This document shows positions 26,630 through 36,152 of a stretch of 64,000 nucleotides of DNA, piece by piece. Source of the stretch: Clostridium mobile (GTDB lineage Bacteria; Bacillota; Clostridia; Clostridiales; Clostridiaceae); NCBI RefSeq assembly GCF_018918285.1, contig NZ_JAHLQF010000001.1:1131284-1195283 (forward strand), given 5' to 3'. Below the pieces are notes generated by a model, which did not search any database, was not told the origin of the DNA, and worked only from the letters and a program-made list of their open reading frames with translations. Position 1 is the stretch's first letter, and each line of letters opens with the position of its first letter. The position numbers and the translations under genes are program-made.

Positions 26630-29600
26630 CTATATAATAAACTTGGCATTACTTCCGTCCTTAGTAGTGGAAACTTCTAATCTTAAATCTATTCTTTCTT
26701 TAAGTTCTGGAACATGAGATATTATACCTACAAGCCTGCCACCCCTTTGCAAATCTATGAGAGCTTGTATAGCATTATCTAAGGATTCGGGATCTAACGT
26801 TCCAAATCCTTCATCTACAAACATAGTATCTAGGCTAATTCCGCCTGCATAGGATTGTACCACATCAGCCAATCCTAATGCCAAGGATAAAGAGGCCTTA
26901 AAACTTTCTCCGCCAGATAAAGTTTTGACATGTCGAGCTTTTCCTGTATAGTTGTCAAAAACTTCAAGCTCAAGTCCCTCCTGTTTTCTTCCCTTACCTT
27001 TCTCTTCTTTTCTCCTGAGAATAAATCTTCCAGCAGCCATTTTACTTAGCCTTATATTAGCTGCATTTATTATTTCATCAAAATAAGCAGCTAATACATA
27101 TCTTTCAAAAGTTATTCTTTCTATATTATCTCCGTTAGCTATTCTAGCTAATTCACCAATTGTACCATATTTTTTCTCTTCATCTTTTATTATTTCATTT
27201 AAATTTTCAACTTCTTTTAAAACTCTTTTATTATTATTTAATCTTGCAAAAATATCATTATTCTTTTTCGCTAATGATGCTTCGCTAATCCTTAGTTCTT
27301 CTAAAGCGACTTTTAATTCATCAATATTTATAATGTTCAGCCCTTCTGTATCTCTCATAGCTTTTTCATATCTGTCCCTTAATGATTTTAAATTTTGGTA
27401 ATACAATTGAATATCACTTTCTAATTTTTTTATATCCTCTTCATTCATCTTAAATTGAGAATATTGATTATAATTTTCAAAGCCACATTCCTTAACCTTA
27501 TTTGTTAATTGTTTTTCCCAAAGCTTTACCCCTTCTACAGCTTCTTCTAAACTTTTTTCTTTAGCTTCTTTATCTGCCTTTGATGATGCATAATCTTCTA
27601 AAGCTCTATTATAAGAACTTTGAGCACTCTTATATGCTTCTTGAAGATGCATAAATTTCTCTTCATATTCTCTTATTTTCAATAAAAGCATGGACGTAGA
27701 ACGTATTTCTAATGGTATTTCATTTTCAATGCTCATAAGAAGTTCTTCTTCACTTCTTACCTTTCCGTATTGAAGTGTAAATTCCGCCTCAATATTTTCT
27801 ATTAATTTTTCTTTCTCAACAATTTCTTTTTGAATGCTTAAAATTGTCTCTTCTAGAACCGTTATATTTTTAATATCTTCTTTAAGACTGTCCCTTTGCA
27901 CATTTAAATTCTTTAATTTTAAATTAATTTCTTTTCCTTTAGATATTACATATTTTAGAGTATCATTGTAGTCTATATTATTAAGTTCGTAATTTAAATA
28001 CGGATTTAGCTTATCCTTTTGTTTTATTAATATATCTTTGCTACTCTTTATTACACCATTTAAATCCGAAAGTTCCTTTAGCAGCTCATCTCTTTTCTTC
28101 ATTAATTTATCATACTTAATCTTAGTTTCCTTCAATTCTTCTTCTGTTGGTACTCCCTCTATTAAATTTGCTAATTTAGGATGATGCATAGACCCGCATA
28201 CTGGACATTCTTTACCTTCTTTTAAATCACTAGCTAAAATACCCGCTTGTCCTTTTCTAAAGTTATCTTCCATAGTTTCATATTTAATCTTAAAATCATT
28301 GTATTCTATTTCAAATTGTCTATAACTGTCCCTACAATTATTGTGTTTAGAAATAAGTTTTTCATAATCTGTAATATAGCTATAGAATGCTCTCATTTCA
28401 TCATAAATTAATTTATTTTCAGATATAACTTTATCTATCTTTTCTAATTCAGTTTGAGATTTTTGTAGTTGAATTAAATTGCTATTTGCTTTTTCTAATT
28501 TAATTCTATTATCACTAATCCACTGTTTATTTTTTTTCATTATTTCTTCTTTATTTTTAAGATTTTCTTTAAGTTCTACTATAGATATTTTCTTTTCTTC
28601 ATATGTTTTAACTTTGTTAATAAAATTCTTTAAAGTTATTACCTTATCTGAAAGTCTTTTTCTTTCATCTTCTCTAGACTCTTCTATTTCTAATTTTTGT
28701 TTATAAGTAATTATATTTTTTTCGTTTTGCTTTAATTTCTCTTCAGCATTACAGTATTGTAGTTGCTTTTCTTTTAAATGATTTTGTCTATCATTTAGCG
28801 AATCTTCTACTATTTTTACTTCTAGACTCTTTCTTCCTTTATTGAGGATACCTTGTCTTTCCCTATACTCTAATTCTTTTTCCAAATGTAAACTATACTC
28901 TTTAGATATTTCTTCTCTATCGTATATCTTCTTATTAATTTCTTCTCCTTCAACGATCTTCTTTTGAAGGTTACTACTATTTAATTTCAATAAATTAATT
29001 TCATTATTAACTTTTTCTTGTTCTAATAAATCATTAGTAATAATCTCATTTACCTTAGATATAATTTCTATTATATTTAAATCCTCAGCATTTATAAGCT
29101 TTAGTAATAGTTCCTCATCCCCACATTCAATATTTTTTATATAAGTGTCCCTTTTTATTTTTATATTGCTGATGCCTTTATATAAACTTTTCTTTTGCTC
29201 ATCTAAAATTCTTTGAATGCCCTCAAAAGCTTCTGTTCCAAATATCTTCCTGAATATTAATTCTCTTTCTGAGCTATCTGATTCTAATAGTTTCCTAAAT
29301 TCTCCTTGTGGCAACATAACTATTTGTTTAAATTGATTCTTATTTATACCTAGTATTTCATTTATTTTTTCGTCTACATTATTAATTTTGCTAACACTAT
29401 CCCCATTAGGTAACTCTAAAAATGCCTCTGCATTCTTTGTTATAAATCCATCCCCTCTGGATTTTTTACGTTCCTGCTGCGGAGATCTTGTAATTTTGTA
29501 TGTTTTACCTTTAAGTTGAAATTCTAATTCTACATAAGTATATAAGTCTATGTGAGCAAAATCACTTCTAAGACTGTCCCTATCTCTACTACTTCCTGAA

Positions 29601-29767
29601 GCTTCTCCGAAAAGTGCATAACTTATGGCATCAAATACAGTGGTTTTCCCCGCTCCTGTTGGCCCCGTTATTAAAAATATATTTTTATCTTTAAGTGATG
29701 TAAAATCTATAACTTGTACACCTGCATAGGGACCAAAAGCACTCATTGTTAATTTTAGAGGTCTCAC
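26630..29767 (-). CDS. sbcC: SbcC exonuclease ATPase subunit
   Basis: The 1045-residue SMC-like ATPase has Walker A in ITGPTGAGKTTVFDAI near the N-terminus, a long double coiled coil with the zinc hook CPVCG at about residue 518, the ABC signature TLSGGESFKASL and Walker B in MFVDEGFGTLD near the end. With SbcD it forms the Mre11/Rad50-type nuclease that cleaves hairpins and trims double-strand ends. The GTG start overlaps the sbcD stop (GTGA). Four repeat cores lie inside it (27372, 27888, 28326, 29574), three of them as AGG GAC AGT for RDS: the densest intragenic cluster here. Confidence 0.96.
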   Translation of the reverse strand: MRPLKLTMSAFGPYAGVQVIDFTSLKDKNIFLITGPTGAGKTTVFDAISYALFGEASGSSRDRDSLRSDFAHIDLYTYVELEFQLKGKTYKITRSPQQERKKSRGDGFITKNAEAFLELPNGDSVSKINNVDEKINEILGINKNQFKQIVMLPQGEFRKLLESDSSERELIFRKIFGTEAFEGIQRILDEQKKSLYKGISNIKIKRDTYIKNIECGDEELLLKLINAEDLNIIEIISKVNEIITNDLLEQEKVNNEINLLKLNSSNLQKKIVEGEEINKKIYDREEISKEYSLHLEKELEYRERQGILNKGRKSLEVKIVEDSLNDRQNHLKEKQLQYCNAEEKLKQNEKNIITYKQKLEIEESREDERKRLSDKVITLKNFINKVKTYEEKKISIVELKENLKNKEEIMKKNKQWISDNRIKLEKANSNLIQLQKSQTELEKIDKVISENKLIYDEMRAFYSYITDYEKLISKHNNCRDSYRQFEIEYNDFKIKYETMEDNFRKGQAGILASDLKEGKECPVCGSMHHPKLANLIEGVPTEEELKETKIKYDKLMKKRDELLKELSDLNGVIKSSKDILIKQKDKLNPYLNYELNNIDYNDTLKYVISKGKEINLKLKNLNVQRDSLKEDIKNITVLEETILSIQKEIVEKEKLIENIEAEFTLQYGKVRSEEELLMSIENEIPLEIRSTSMLLLKIREYEEKFMHLQEAYKSAQSSYNRALEDYASSKADKEAKEKSLEEAVEGVKLWEKQLTNKVKECGFENYNQYSQFKMNEEDIKKLESDIQLYYQNLKSLRDRYEKAMRDTEGLNIINIDELKVALEELRISEASLAKKNNDIFARLNNNKRVLKEVENLNEIIKDEEKKYGTIGELARIANGDNIERITFERYVLAAYFDEIINAANIRLSKMAAGRFILRRKEEKGKGRKQEGLELEVFDNYTGKARHVKTLSGGESFKASLSLALGLADVVQSYAGGISLDTMFVDEGFGTLDPESLDNAIQALIDLQRGGRLVGIISHVPELKERIDLRLEVSTTKDGSNAKFII

Positions 29768-30966
29768 TTTATTCCCTCCTTTTTCTCAACTGTTTCAATG
29801 ATTTCTTCTATAATATTTAACTTCTCTTCACTAAGCTCTTTACCTGCTATGGAATCATAAAATTCTTTAAATAACTCTAATTTTGATTTGCTCTTATATC
29901 CTAGAGTAGCTGATGTTCTACTTTCATCTCTATTGGATAGTCTCTCTCTATTTAATCCCATTATATTAGGATAAACAGCTCTCAATTTTGATATGGGATC
30001 AATCAATTCTCCTTCATCAGTTAATATAGCAAATATGTAATCTTCAACATTAGTACCTTTATACACCTCTGGATTTATGAGCTGTTCTAATGGTCCTTTT
30101 ATAACTCTCATGTCTCTTTTAGGAGTCAGTTCTTTTAGTTCTACAGATACTTGTCCATCTTTATCTAAATTTATAATAGTTAATGATTTTTTATGTTCCA
30201 CTTCCGATAAAGAATATTTTAGTAAGGCACCTGAATATCTGATTCTATCGTCTTTTACCTTTTGAGGTCTATGTAAATGTCCTAAAGCAGTATAATTAAA
30301 GCAACTAAAATATTCAGCACTTATTATATCCGTCCCTCCAATACTTAGAGGTCTTTCAGAATCACTAATTTCAAGACCCGCTCTTATATACTCTTCAGTT
30401 TGCTCATCATTTTCTTCTTTTATGTAACTAACATATCCATGAGTTACCATTATGTTTTTTTCATTTTCATTTAAATCAACTTTAATCCCATCTATTATCT
30501 TTTTCATAGCATCATCATGATTTGATATACTATCATCTTGTAAAAAAAATTTTAACTCTCTTGGATCTATATAAGGAATTAAATAGAAATTTACAGGTCC
30601 ATGCTCATCTTCTAAAATTACTTTGGTAACATTTTTATTGAAAACCCCTGCTATATGTAGCCCATTTTTAGTTAAAATACTACTACCAAAGGATAATCTC
30701 TCTGCACTATCATGATTACCTGCAATAGCTAAAATTGGCGTCTTTAAATTAACTAATATTTTAGTAAAAACTCTATCTAATAACTCCACCGCTTCAACAG
30801 GTGGAATACTTCTATCATAAATATCTCCTGCTATAATCAATGCATCCGGTCTTTCATCTTCTATGACCTTTATCAATTGTTCTAATATAAATTCTTGATC
30901 TTCTATCATGCTAAACTCATTTACGATTTTGCCTATATGCCAATCTCCCGTATGAATTATCTTCAT
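29764..30966 (-). CDS. sbcD: SbcD exonuclease
   Basis: The 400-residue Mre11-like nuclease begins MKIIHTGDWHIGK and shows the phosphoesterase motifs AGDIYDR, AGNHDSAERL, THGYVS and ALGHLHRPQ, which bind two manganese ions. A C-terminal capping domain follows. It is the partner of SbcC, encoded immediately downstream with a four-base overlap. GGAGGTGG precedes the ATG. A GGGACGG variant at about 30333 encodes part of GGTDI. Confidence 0.96.
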   Translation of the reverse strand: MKIIHTGDWHIGKIVNEFSMIEDQEFILEQLIKVIEDERPDALIIAGDIYDRSIPPVEAVELLDRVFTKILVNLKTPILAIAGNHDSAERLSFGSSILTKNGLHIAGVFNKNVTKVILEDEHGPVNFYLIPYIDPRELKFFLQDDSISNHDDAMKKIIDGIKVDLNENEKNIMVTHGYVSYIKEENDEQTEEYIRAGLEISDSERPLSIGGTDIISAEYFSCFNYTALGHLHRPQKVKDDRIRYSGALLKYSLSEVEHKKSLTIINLDKDGQVSVELKELTPKRDMRVIKGPLEQLINPEVYKGTNVEDYIFAILTDEGELIDPISKLRAVYPNIMGLNRERLSNRDESRTSATLGYKSKSKLELFKEFYDSIAGKELSEEKLNIIEEIIETVEKKEGIK

Positions 30967-31007
30967 TTTCCCACCTCCATGATTTACTTATATATAAATT
31001 TTCAGTA

Positions 31008-31140
31008 TTTGGGGACAGTTAGATGTAATTTTTTTGTATATGCAGATTTGGGGACAGTTATAATCATTTTCTGTTTAAATAATTGCAGTACATATATATA
31101 TTATAGCTTATAAAAATATAAAAAAGTTAGGGACAGTTAT
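31008..31140 (+). repeat. Three direct GGGGACAGTT repeats upstream of the RayT gene
   Basis: Exact cores lie at 31012-31018, 31051-31057 and 31130-31136, all in the transcription direction of the transposase gene. Spacings are 39 and 79 bp, close to a 1:2 ratio. Two copies read TTTGGGGACAGTTA. REP-associated tyrosine transposases are typically flanked by the repeats they act on. Confidence 0.85.
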
Positions 31141-31223
31141 ATTACTAATAAATTATATAAAAGAATATTTATGTAACTTATGGCAATAATCATGGATAGT
31201 AGAATAATTAATGAGGTGATTTT

Positions 31224-32138
31224 ATGGCTAGATGTGCTAGATTTAAAACTAATGACGCTATATTTCATGTCATGATAAAAAGTATTCCTGAAATTAATCT
31301 CTTTGGATTAGATTGCGATAAAGAGATGTATTTGGATATATTGAAATTCTATCAACAAATATATCATTTTAAAGTCTATTCCTATTGTCTAATGAGTAAT
31401 CATGGTCATTTCATAATAGATTGCAATGGTGCAGATATTTCTCGTGTAATGCATAGTATAAACTTTAAATACGCACTAAATTTTAATAAAAAACATAATA
31501 GGAACGGTCATCTTTTTAGGGAGAGATTTAAAAGCAAACTAATAAATAGTGAAAGATATTTATTAACAGCTTCTGCTTACATCCATAGAAATCCAGTAGA
31601 TATTATAAACTATAAAGATTCCCCGGAGAACTACAAATATTCAAGCTTAGCAGTATATTTAGGCTTAAGAAATGATCCAAAAGGAATATTAGATGAGGAT
31701 TTTGTTATGCAGCTATTCAGTAGTAATGTAAAGAAAGCTCGTAAAAAATATAAAAAATTTATTTATCTCTGCGACGATAAAAAATTAAAATACGAAGAGG
31801 ACTATGAAAATACAAAAAAAGAATATAGTAGCGATCGTGAAATAATAACAAGAGATTGGAATCCTAAAGAGATATTAAAATTTATTTCTAATGAAATCGG
31901 AGTAGAGTGCATTAGCTCCTTAAAGACTAACAATTCTGATATAATTCATGCTAGAGCCGTTTCAGCAGTATTGTTAAGAGGTCTTTGTAATTTAACATGT
32001 TCTGACATAGCACAAATTTTAGGTGATATACCATTATATATGGTCTCAAAATTATGCCGCATCGGCGTTAAAATTCTTTATGAACGTAGACAATTTAAAA
32101 ATGTATTAAATAATTTTATACCATCATATTCATCATAA
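31224..32138 (+). CDS. REP-associated tyrosine transposase (RayT, Y1 type)
   Basis: The 304-residue protein belongs to the Y1_Tnp/IS200-like HUH superfamily. The metal-binding HUH motif is SNHGHF (His about 60 and 62), preceded by YSYCLM. The catalytic tyrosine lies in SAYIHRNPV at about residue 118, and RNGHLFRERFKSKLI is the usual RayT stretch between them. The C-terminal part is a helical, probably DNA-binding extension (ARAVSAVLLRGLCNLTCSDIAQIL). The gene looks intact, with GAGGTGA before the ATG, and is single-copy in this window. Three direct GGGGACAGTT repeats lie upstream; none is seen just downstream. Confidence 0.93.
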   Translation: MARCARFKTNDAIFHVMIKSIPEINLFGLDCDKEMYLDILKFYQQIYHFKVYSYCLMSNHGHFIIDCNGADISRVMHSINFKYALNFNKKHNRNGHLFRERFKSKLINSERYLLTASAYIHRNPVDIINYKDSPENYKYSSLAVYLGLRNDPKGILDEDFVMQLFSSNVKKARKKYKKFIYLCDDKKLKYEEDYENTKKEYSSDREIITRDWNPKEILKFISNEIGVECISSLKTNNSDIIHARAVSAVLLRGLCNLTCSDIAQILGDIPLYMVSKLCRIGVKILYERRQFKNVLNNFIPSYSS

Positions 32139-32267
32139 TTTTTTAGCATTATTATATTTTTGTTAATATTTTAGCAATCCTAAAGAAAAATAAAAAATAT
32201 TGTTATAATTTGGACAAACTTCTGCATAAACTATATACTTTTTTTATATTTTCAATAATTTTTCATA

Positions 32268-32675
32268 TTATTTGTTAATTAATGTTTCAAAACTTACCTT
32301 TTCTAGTTCTTCTATTAAGGTTCCTTGCACTTTATCAAGATAATAATGTATTCTACAATTATCAGTATTATGGGCATTACAAAAATCATTATTGTTTAGA
32401 CAACGGTTAATAGCTATAGGCCCATCTACTGCCTCAATGACTTGTTTTAAATTTATATCTACTCTTTTTTTATTTAAAGCATATCCTCCATTTACTCCTC
32501 TGTAAGACTTTATTATCTCTGCTTTAATAAGCTTTCTTAGTAGCTTTAATAAGAATCTTAAAGGTATATTGCCTCTTTCTGCTATAGTTTTTGCATCTAG
32601 CTTTATCCCTTCTCCTTCTTTTGATAGTATAAAGATAGCTCTAATAGCGTAATCTGCTTCCTGAGTTATATTCAT
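32268..32675 (-). CDS. Rrf2-family regulator with three cysteines
   Basis: The 135-residue winged-helix protein begins MNITQEADYAIRAIFIL, the Rrf2 signature, with recognition helix region NIPLRFLLKLLRKL and wing SYRGVNGGY. Cys92, Cys99 and Cys107 match the spacing of the iron-sulfur ligands in IscR-type members, so it may sense iron-sulfur status, nitric oxide or redox state. It is divergent from nrdJ (start to start about 320 bp) and could act on that promoter region, though the boxes seen there are NrdR-like. AAGGTGA precedes the ATG. Confidence 0.88.
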   Translation of the reverse strand: MNITQEADYAIRAIFILSKEGEGIKLDAKTIAERGNIPLRFLLKLLRKLIKAEIIKSYRGVNGGYALNKKRVDINLKQVIEAVDGPIAINRCLNNNDFCNAHNTDNCRIHYYLDKVQGTLIEELEKVSFETLINK

Positions 32676-32877
32676 AATTCATCACCTTATATAATATTTT
32701 TTAAACATAATTATTTACATTTAAAATTGCGTATTCTTCTTCATATTATTATCTAATACCGTAATTGTCAATACTTGCGAGCAATGATTGTTAAAAAAAT
32801 GTTTATTTATTCACCTTAACCAACTTTAAAATTCAAATAATTTATTTATATGTATTAGTATTAAAAAACAAGAAAAA

Positions 32878-32925
32878 ACACAACATATTGTATGTTAGAT
32901 AATGATATAATACAATATATGCCTA
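32878..32925 (+). promoter_or_regulatory. Paired NrdR boxes at the nrdJ promoter
   Basis: Box 1 (32878-32893) ACACAACATATTGTAT matches the NrdR consensus ACACWATATATWGTGT at 14 of 16 positions. Box 2 (32910-32925) matches about 10 of 16, best in its left half. They are 32 bp apart, three helical turns, the usual NrdR arrangement. A TATAAT lies between them at 32906-32911. Apart from these, the 320-bp gap between the Rrf2 gene and nrdJ holds nothing I recognise; no cobalamin riboswitch was seen. Confidence 0.72.
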
Positions 32926-32995
32926 AAATTGAACTTTGATATTTTTAATATATATTATATACTAAAATGGTATTACTAAAAAGGGGGTAGTCTAA

Positions 32996-35900
32996 TTGGA
33001 TTTTTTTAATGAAATTGATTCAATACATAAGATAATTAAAAGATACTATACTAAGGCATTGGAAAAGGACAATAGTCTAACAGTATATGATTTATTCAAA
33101 TGGAAAAAGGTAGATGTATTTTTAAAGGATCATAAAAGCGGAAAAGTTTTAGTAGATATGAAGGAATTAGAATTTCCTGACCATTACTCTCAAAACGCTT
33201 GCGATATTATAGCTTCAAAATATTTTAGAAAAGCCGGAGTTCCAAATGAATGCGGATATGAAAACAGCATGAAAATGGTAGCTCACAGAATGGTTAATTT
33301 TTGGTGTGAATCTTTATCAGATGAGGGTATCATAAAATCTAATGAAGAAAAACAAATTTTTTATGATGAAATGGTTTATGCGCTACTTGCTCAAATGTAT
33401 GCTCCTAATTCTCCACAATGGTTTAATACAGGATTAGCCCAAAGCTATGATATAAAAGGAAGCAAACAAGGAAATTACTATTATAATAAAAAATTAAATA
33501 AGGTTGTTGAAACTGAAGATAATTACTCTCGTACTCAAGCATCAGCTTGCTTTATTCTATCTATCGAAGATAAGCTTTTAGGTGCTCATTCAATCTCTGA
33601 TCAGTACGCAACTGAAACAAAGCTCTTTAAAGGTGGTTCGGGGACAGGTACTAACTTTTCTTCCATAAGGGCTAAAGGGGAAAAACTCTCTGGTGGTGGT
33701 GTATCCTCAGGTTTAATGAGTTTTTTAAAGGGTCTAGATAGAAATGCTGGAGCTATAAAATCTGGTGGAACCACAAGAAGAGCTGCTAAAATGGTTTGTC
33801 TTGATGTAGATCATCCTGAAATAATGGATTTCATAACCTGGAAAGCTCATGAAGAAGATAAAGTTAGAGCTTTAGGTAAAATGGGGTATGACATAGACAT
33901 AGATGGTGAAGCATACGAAACCGTTTCAGGACAAAATAGCAATAATTCTATAAGATTTTCACATGAATTTATGAAAAAAGTTGAAAATCTATCGAAAAAT
34001 CCTGAAGAAACTATTGAGTTAAGTGGTCGTGTTGACAACTCAATTAATCAGACAGTAAATGTTAATACAATATGGGATGCTTTCAACAATAGCGCTTGGC
34101 AATGTGCAGACCCAGCTCCGCAATTTACAGATACTTTTAATGCTTGGCATACCTGTCCTGCAGGAGAAGATGGTGAATATAATGCAAAACATAATAGAAT
34201 TAATTCAACAAACCCTTGCGGAGAATATGCATTTTTGGATGATAGCTCATGTAATCTTGCTTCTATAAATGTATTTAAGTTTTATGATAATAATAAAAAA
34301 GATATAGATTTACATGGATATATCCATGTTATAGGAATGGTACAATTAATTTTAGAAGCTTCAATACATTGGGGACAGTTCCCAACAGAAGATATTGCAA
34401 GAAAAACCTATATGTTTAGAGCAACAGGTCTTGGATTAAGTAACTTAGCCTCATTATTAATGGTTTTAGGTTATCCTTATGATTCAGAGGAAGCTAGAAA
34501 TATATCTTCTGCTCTAATCGGAATATTAACTGGATATTCTTACTTTATTTCATCACTTATGGCAAAAGAAGTGGGGACGTTTATTAAATACGATATTAAC
34601 AAAGTACATATGTTGAAAGTAATAAGAAACCATGCTAAAGTTGCTGGAGCAATGCCTTTATTAAGTAGCTTAAATAAAGAACTTGAAGATGAAGCATCTG
34701 GTTTTGAAGGACTTAATTATAAACCTATTATGGTAGATCATAAAATTCTTAAAAAAGAATCCTTTTCTAACATAAGTGAACTTCTAAAAAAATGTTGGAA
34801 TGAAGCTTTACATTATGGTGAAGAGTTCGGATACAGAAATGCTCAAGTTTCTGTAATAGCGCCTACTGGAACCATATCCTTTGCTATGGACTGTGGTGCA
34901 ACCTCCATCGAACCTTTCTTTAGCCATATAGTTTATAAAAAACTTTCTGGCGGTGGAATGATGACAGTTATAAATCCTGTTATCAAGATGGCTTTGAATA
35001 ACTTAGGATATACCAGCGAACAGATAAAAGATATAATGGATTATGTTTTAGAAAAAGAACCTATTGATAGGGACGGTTATAAATATGAAAAATTATTGGA
35101 TGGGAAAATCGAGGGAGCTCCTCATCTAAAGGAAGAGCATATAGCAATATTTGATACAGCAAATAAATGTGGTAGTGGTGAAAGATTTATAACACCAATG
35201 GGGCATGTTCTTATGGTAGCTTCCATAACCCCTTTAATTTCAGGAGCAATTTCTAAAACTGTAAATCTACCAAAAGAAGCTACTATAGAGGATTTTAAAG
35301 ATGTTGTTTTAACTTCTTGGAGACTTGGAATAAAAGGTATCACTCTATATAGGGATGGCTCAAAAGCAAGTCAGCCTCTAAATACAAGCTTAAATTCTGA
35401 TAAAGATCTTAAACTAGAAGATTTAACATATGATCAACTTTTAGCAAAAGCTAAGGAGCTTCAGAAAGGAGTTAAATACTCTAGAAGAGATAAGCCAATA
35501 GGAATAAGGAGAGGAACCACTCATCCTGCTCAAATAAATGACGTAAAAATATATACTACAGTAAATAGAAGAGAAAGCGGGGAAATATCTGAAATATACA
35601 TTACTACAGATAGAGAAGGAACAACGATAATGGGGCTATTGAACTCCTTGTCAAAAGCATTATCCGTCATGCTACAGCACCATGTAGCTCCTCAAGATAT
35701 TGCAAGAATGCTAAGGGGACAGAAATATGAACCTTATGGATTTGTTCAAAAGCATCCCTATATTAAATATGTAAGCTCAATATCTGATCTTATAAGTAAG
35801 GTTATAGATATTGAATTAGGTGATTTCTCTAAATGCCAAGTTAAACCTGAAAATTATGATATAAATACAAATAGAACAAATATTGTTTCTACATCGGATA

Positions 35901-36073
35901 TAATTGAGGATCAGATAAGTACTAATAATGTTCATCAAACCTTTGATGGGAAAAAAATTGAAGGTGATAGAGTTTACGGAAGCACTTGCCCTAATTGCTC
36001 GAGCAGTAGAATGGTGAGAAATGGAACTTGTATGGTTTGTCTAGATTGCGGTTCAACAACTGGATGTAGTTAA
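32996..36073 (+). CDS. nrdJ: Adenosylcobalamin-dependent ribonucleotide reductase
   Basis: The 1025-residue class II enzyme reduces ribonucleotides to deoxyribonucleotides independently of oxygen. The start is TTG, eight bases after GGGGG. Key segments are SQACFILS-type (here ASACFILSIED), GSGTGTNFSSIR, STNPCGEYAFLDDSSCNLASINV with the radical cysteine, RATGLGLSNLA and APTGTISFAMDCGATSIEP. The C-terminus holds a redox/zinc region with CPNC, CMVCLDCG and a final GCS. Three repeat cores lie in it at 33641, 34372 and 35716, co-oriented with the gene although this gene runs opposite to its neighbours. Confidence 0.96.
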   Translation: MDFFNEIDSIHKIIKRYYTKALEKDNSLTVYDLFKWKKVDVFLKDHKSGKVLVDMKELEFPDHYSQNACDIIASKYFRKAGVPNECGYENSMKMVAHRMVNFWCESLSDEGIIKSNEEKQIFYDEMVYALLAQMYAPNSPQWFNTGLAQSYDIKGSKQGNYYYNKKLNKVVETEDNYSRTQASACFILSIEDKLLGAHSISDQYATETKLFKGGSGTGTNFSSIRAKGEKLSGGGVSSGLMSFLKGLDRNAGAIKSGGTTRRAAKMVCLDVDHPEIMDFITWKAHEEDKVRALGKMGYDIDIDGEAYETVSGQNSNNSIRFSHEFMKKVENLSKNPEETIELSGRVDNSINQTVNVNTIWDAFNNSAWQCADPAPQFTDTFNAWHTCPAGEDGEYNAKHNRINSTNPCGEYAFLDDSSCNLASINVFKFYDNNKKDIDLHGYIHVIGMVQLILEASIHWGQFPTEDIARKTYMFRATGLGLSNLASLLMVLGYPYDSEEARNISSALIGILTGYSYFISSLMAKEVGTFIKYDINKVHMLKVIRNHAKVAGAMPLLSSLNKELEDEASGFEGLNYKPIMVDHKILKKESFSNISELLKKCWNEALHYGEEFGYRNAQVSVIAPTGTISFAMDCGATSIEPFFSHIVYKKLSGGGMMTVINPVIKMALNNLGYTSEQIKDIMDYVLEKEPIDRDGYKYEKLLDGKIEGAPHLKEEHIAIFDTANKCGSGERFITPMGHVLMVASITPLISGAISKTVNLPKEATIEDFKDVVLTSWRLGIKGITLYRDGSKASQPLNTSLNSDKDLKLEDLTYDQLLAKAKELQKGVKYSRRDKPIGIRRGTTHPAQINDVKIYTTVNRRESGEISEIYITTDREGTTIMGLLNSLSKALSVMLQHHVAPQDIARMLRGQKYEPYGFVQKHPYIKYVSSISDLISKVIDIELGDFSKCQVKPENYDINTNRTNIVSTSDIIEDQISTNNVHQTFDGKKIEGDRVYGSTCPNCSSSRMVRNGTCMVCLDCGSTTGCS

Positions 36074-36091
36074 GAATTATAGCTAAAATTT

Positions 36092-36130
36092 AAAGGCTCT
36101 ATGACCTAAAATACTAGGTGTAGAGCCTTT
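36092..36130. terminator. Shared terminator of nrdJ and the converging SLH gene
   Basis: AAAGGCTCTA pairs with TAGAGCCTTT, with an inner GACCTA/TAGGT extension. A T-run follows on plus; on minus the tract is TTTAAATTTTA, so it may work both ways. Confidence 0.85.
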
Positions 36131-36152
36131 TTCATCATATTAAGTTCTATAA

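Noticed and set aside
32676-32995. Cobalamin riboswitch expected before nrdJ
   Set aside because: None of the conserved B12-box sequence is visible in the 320-bp gap.
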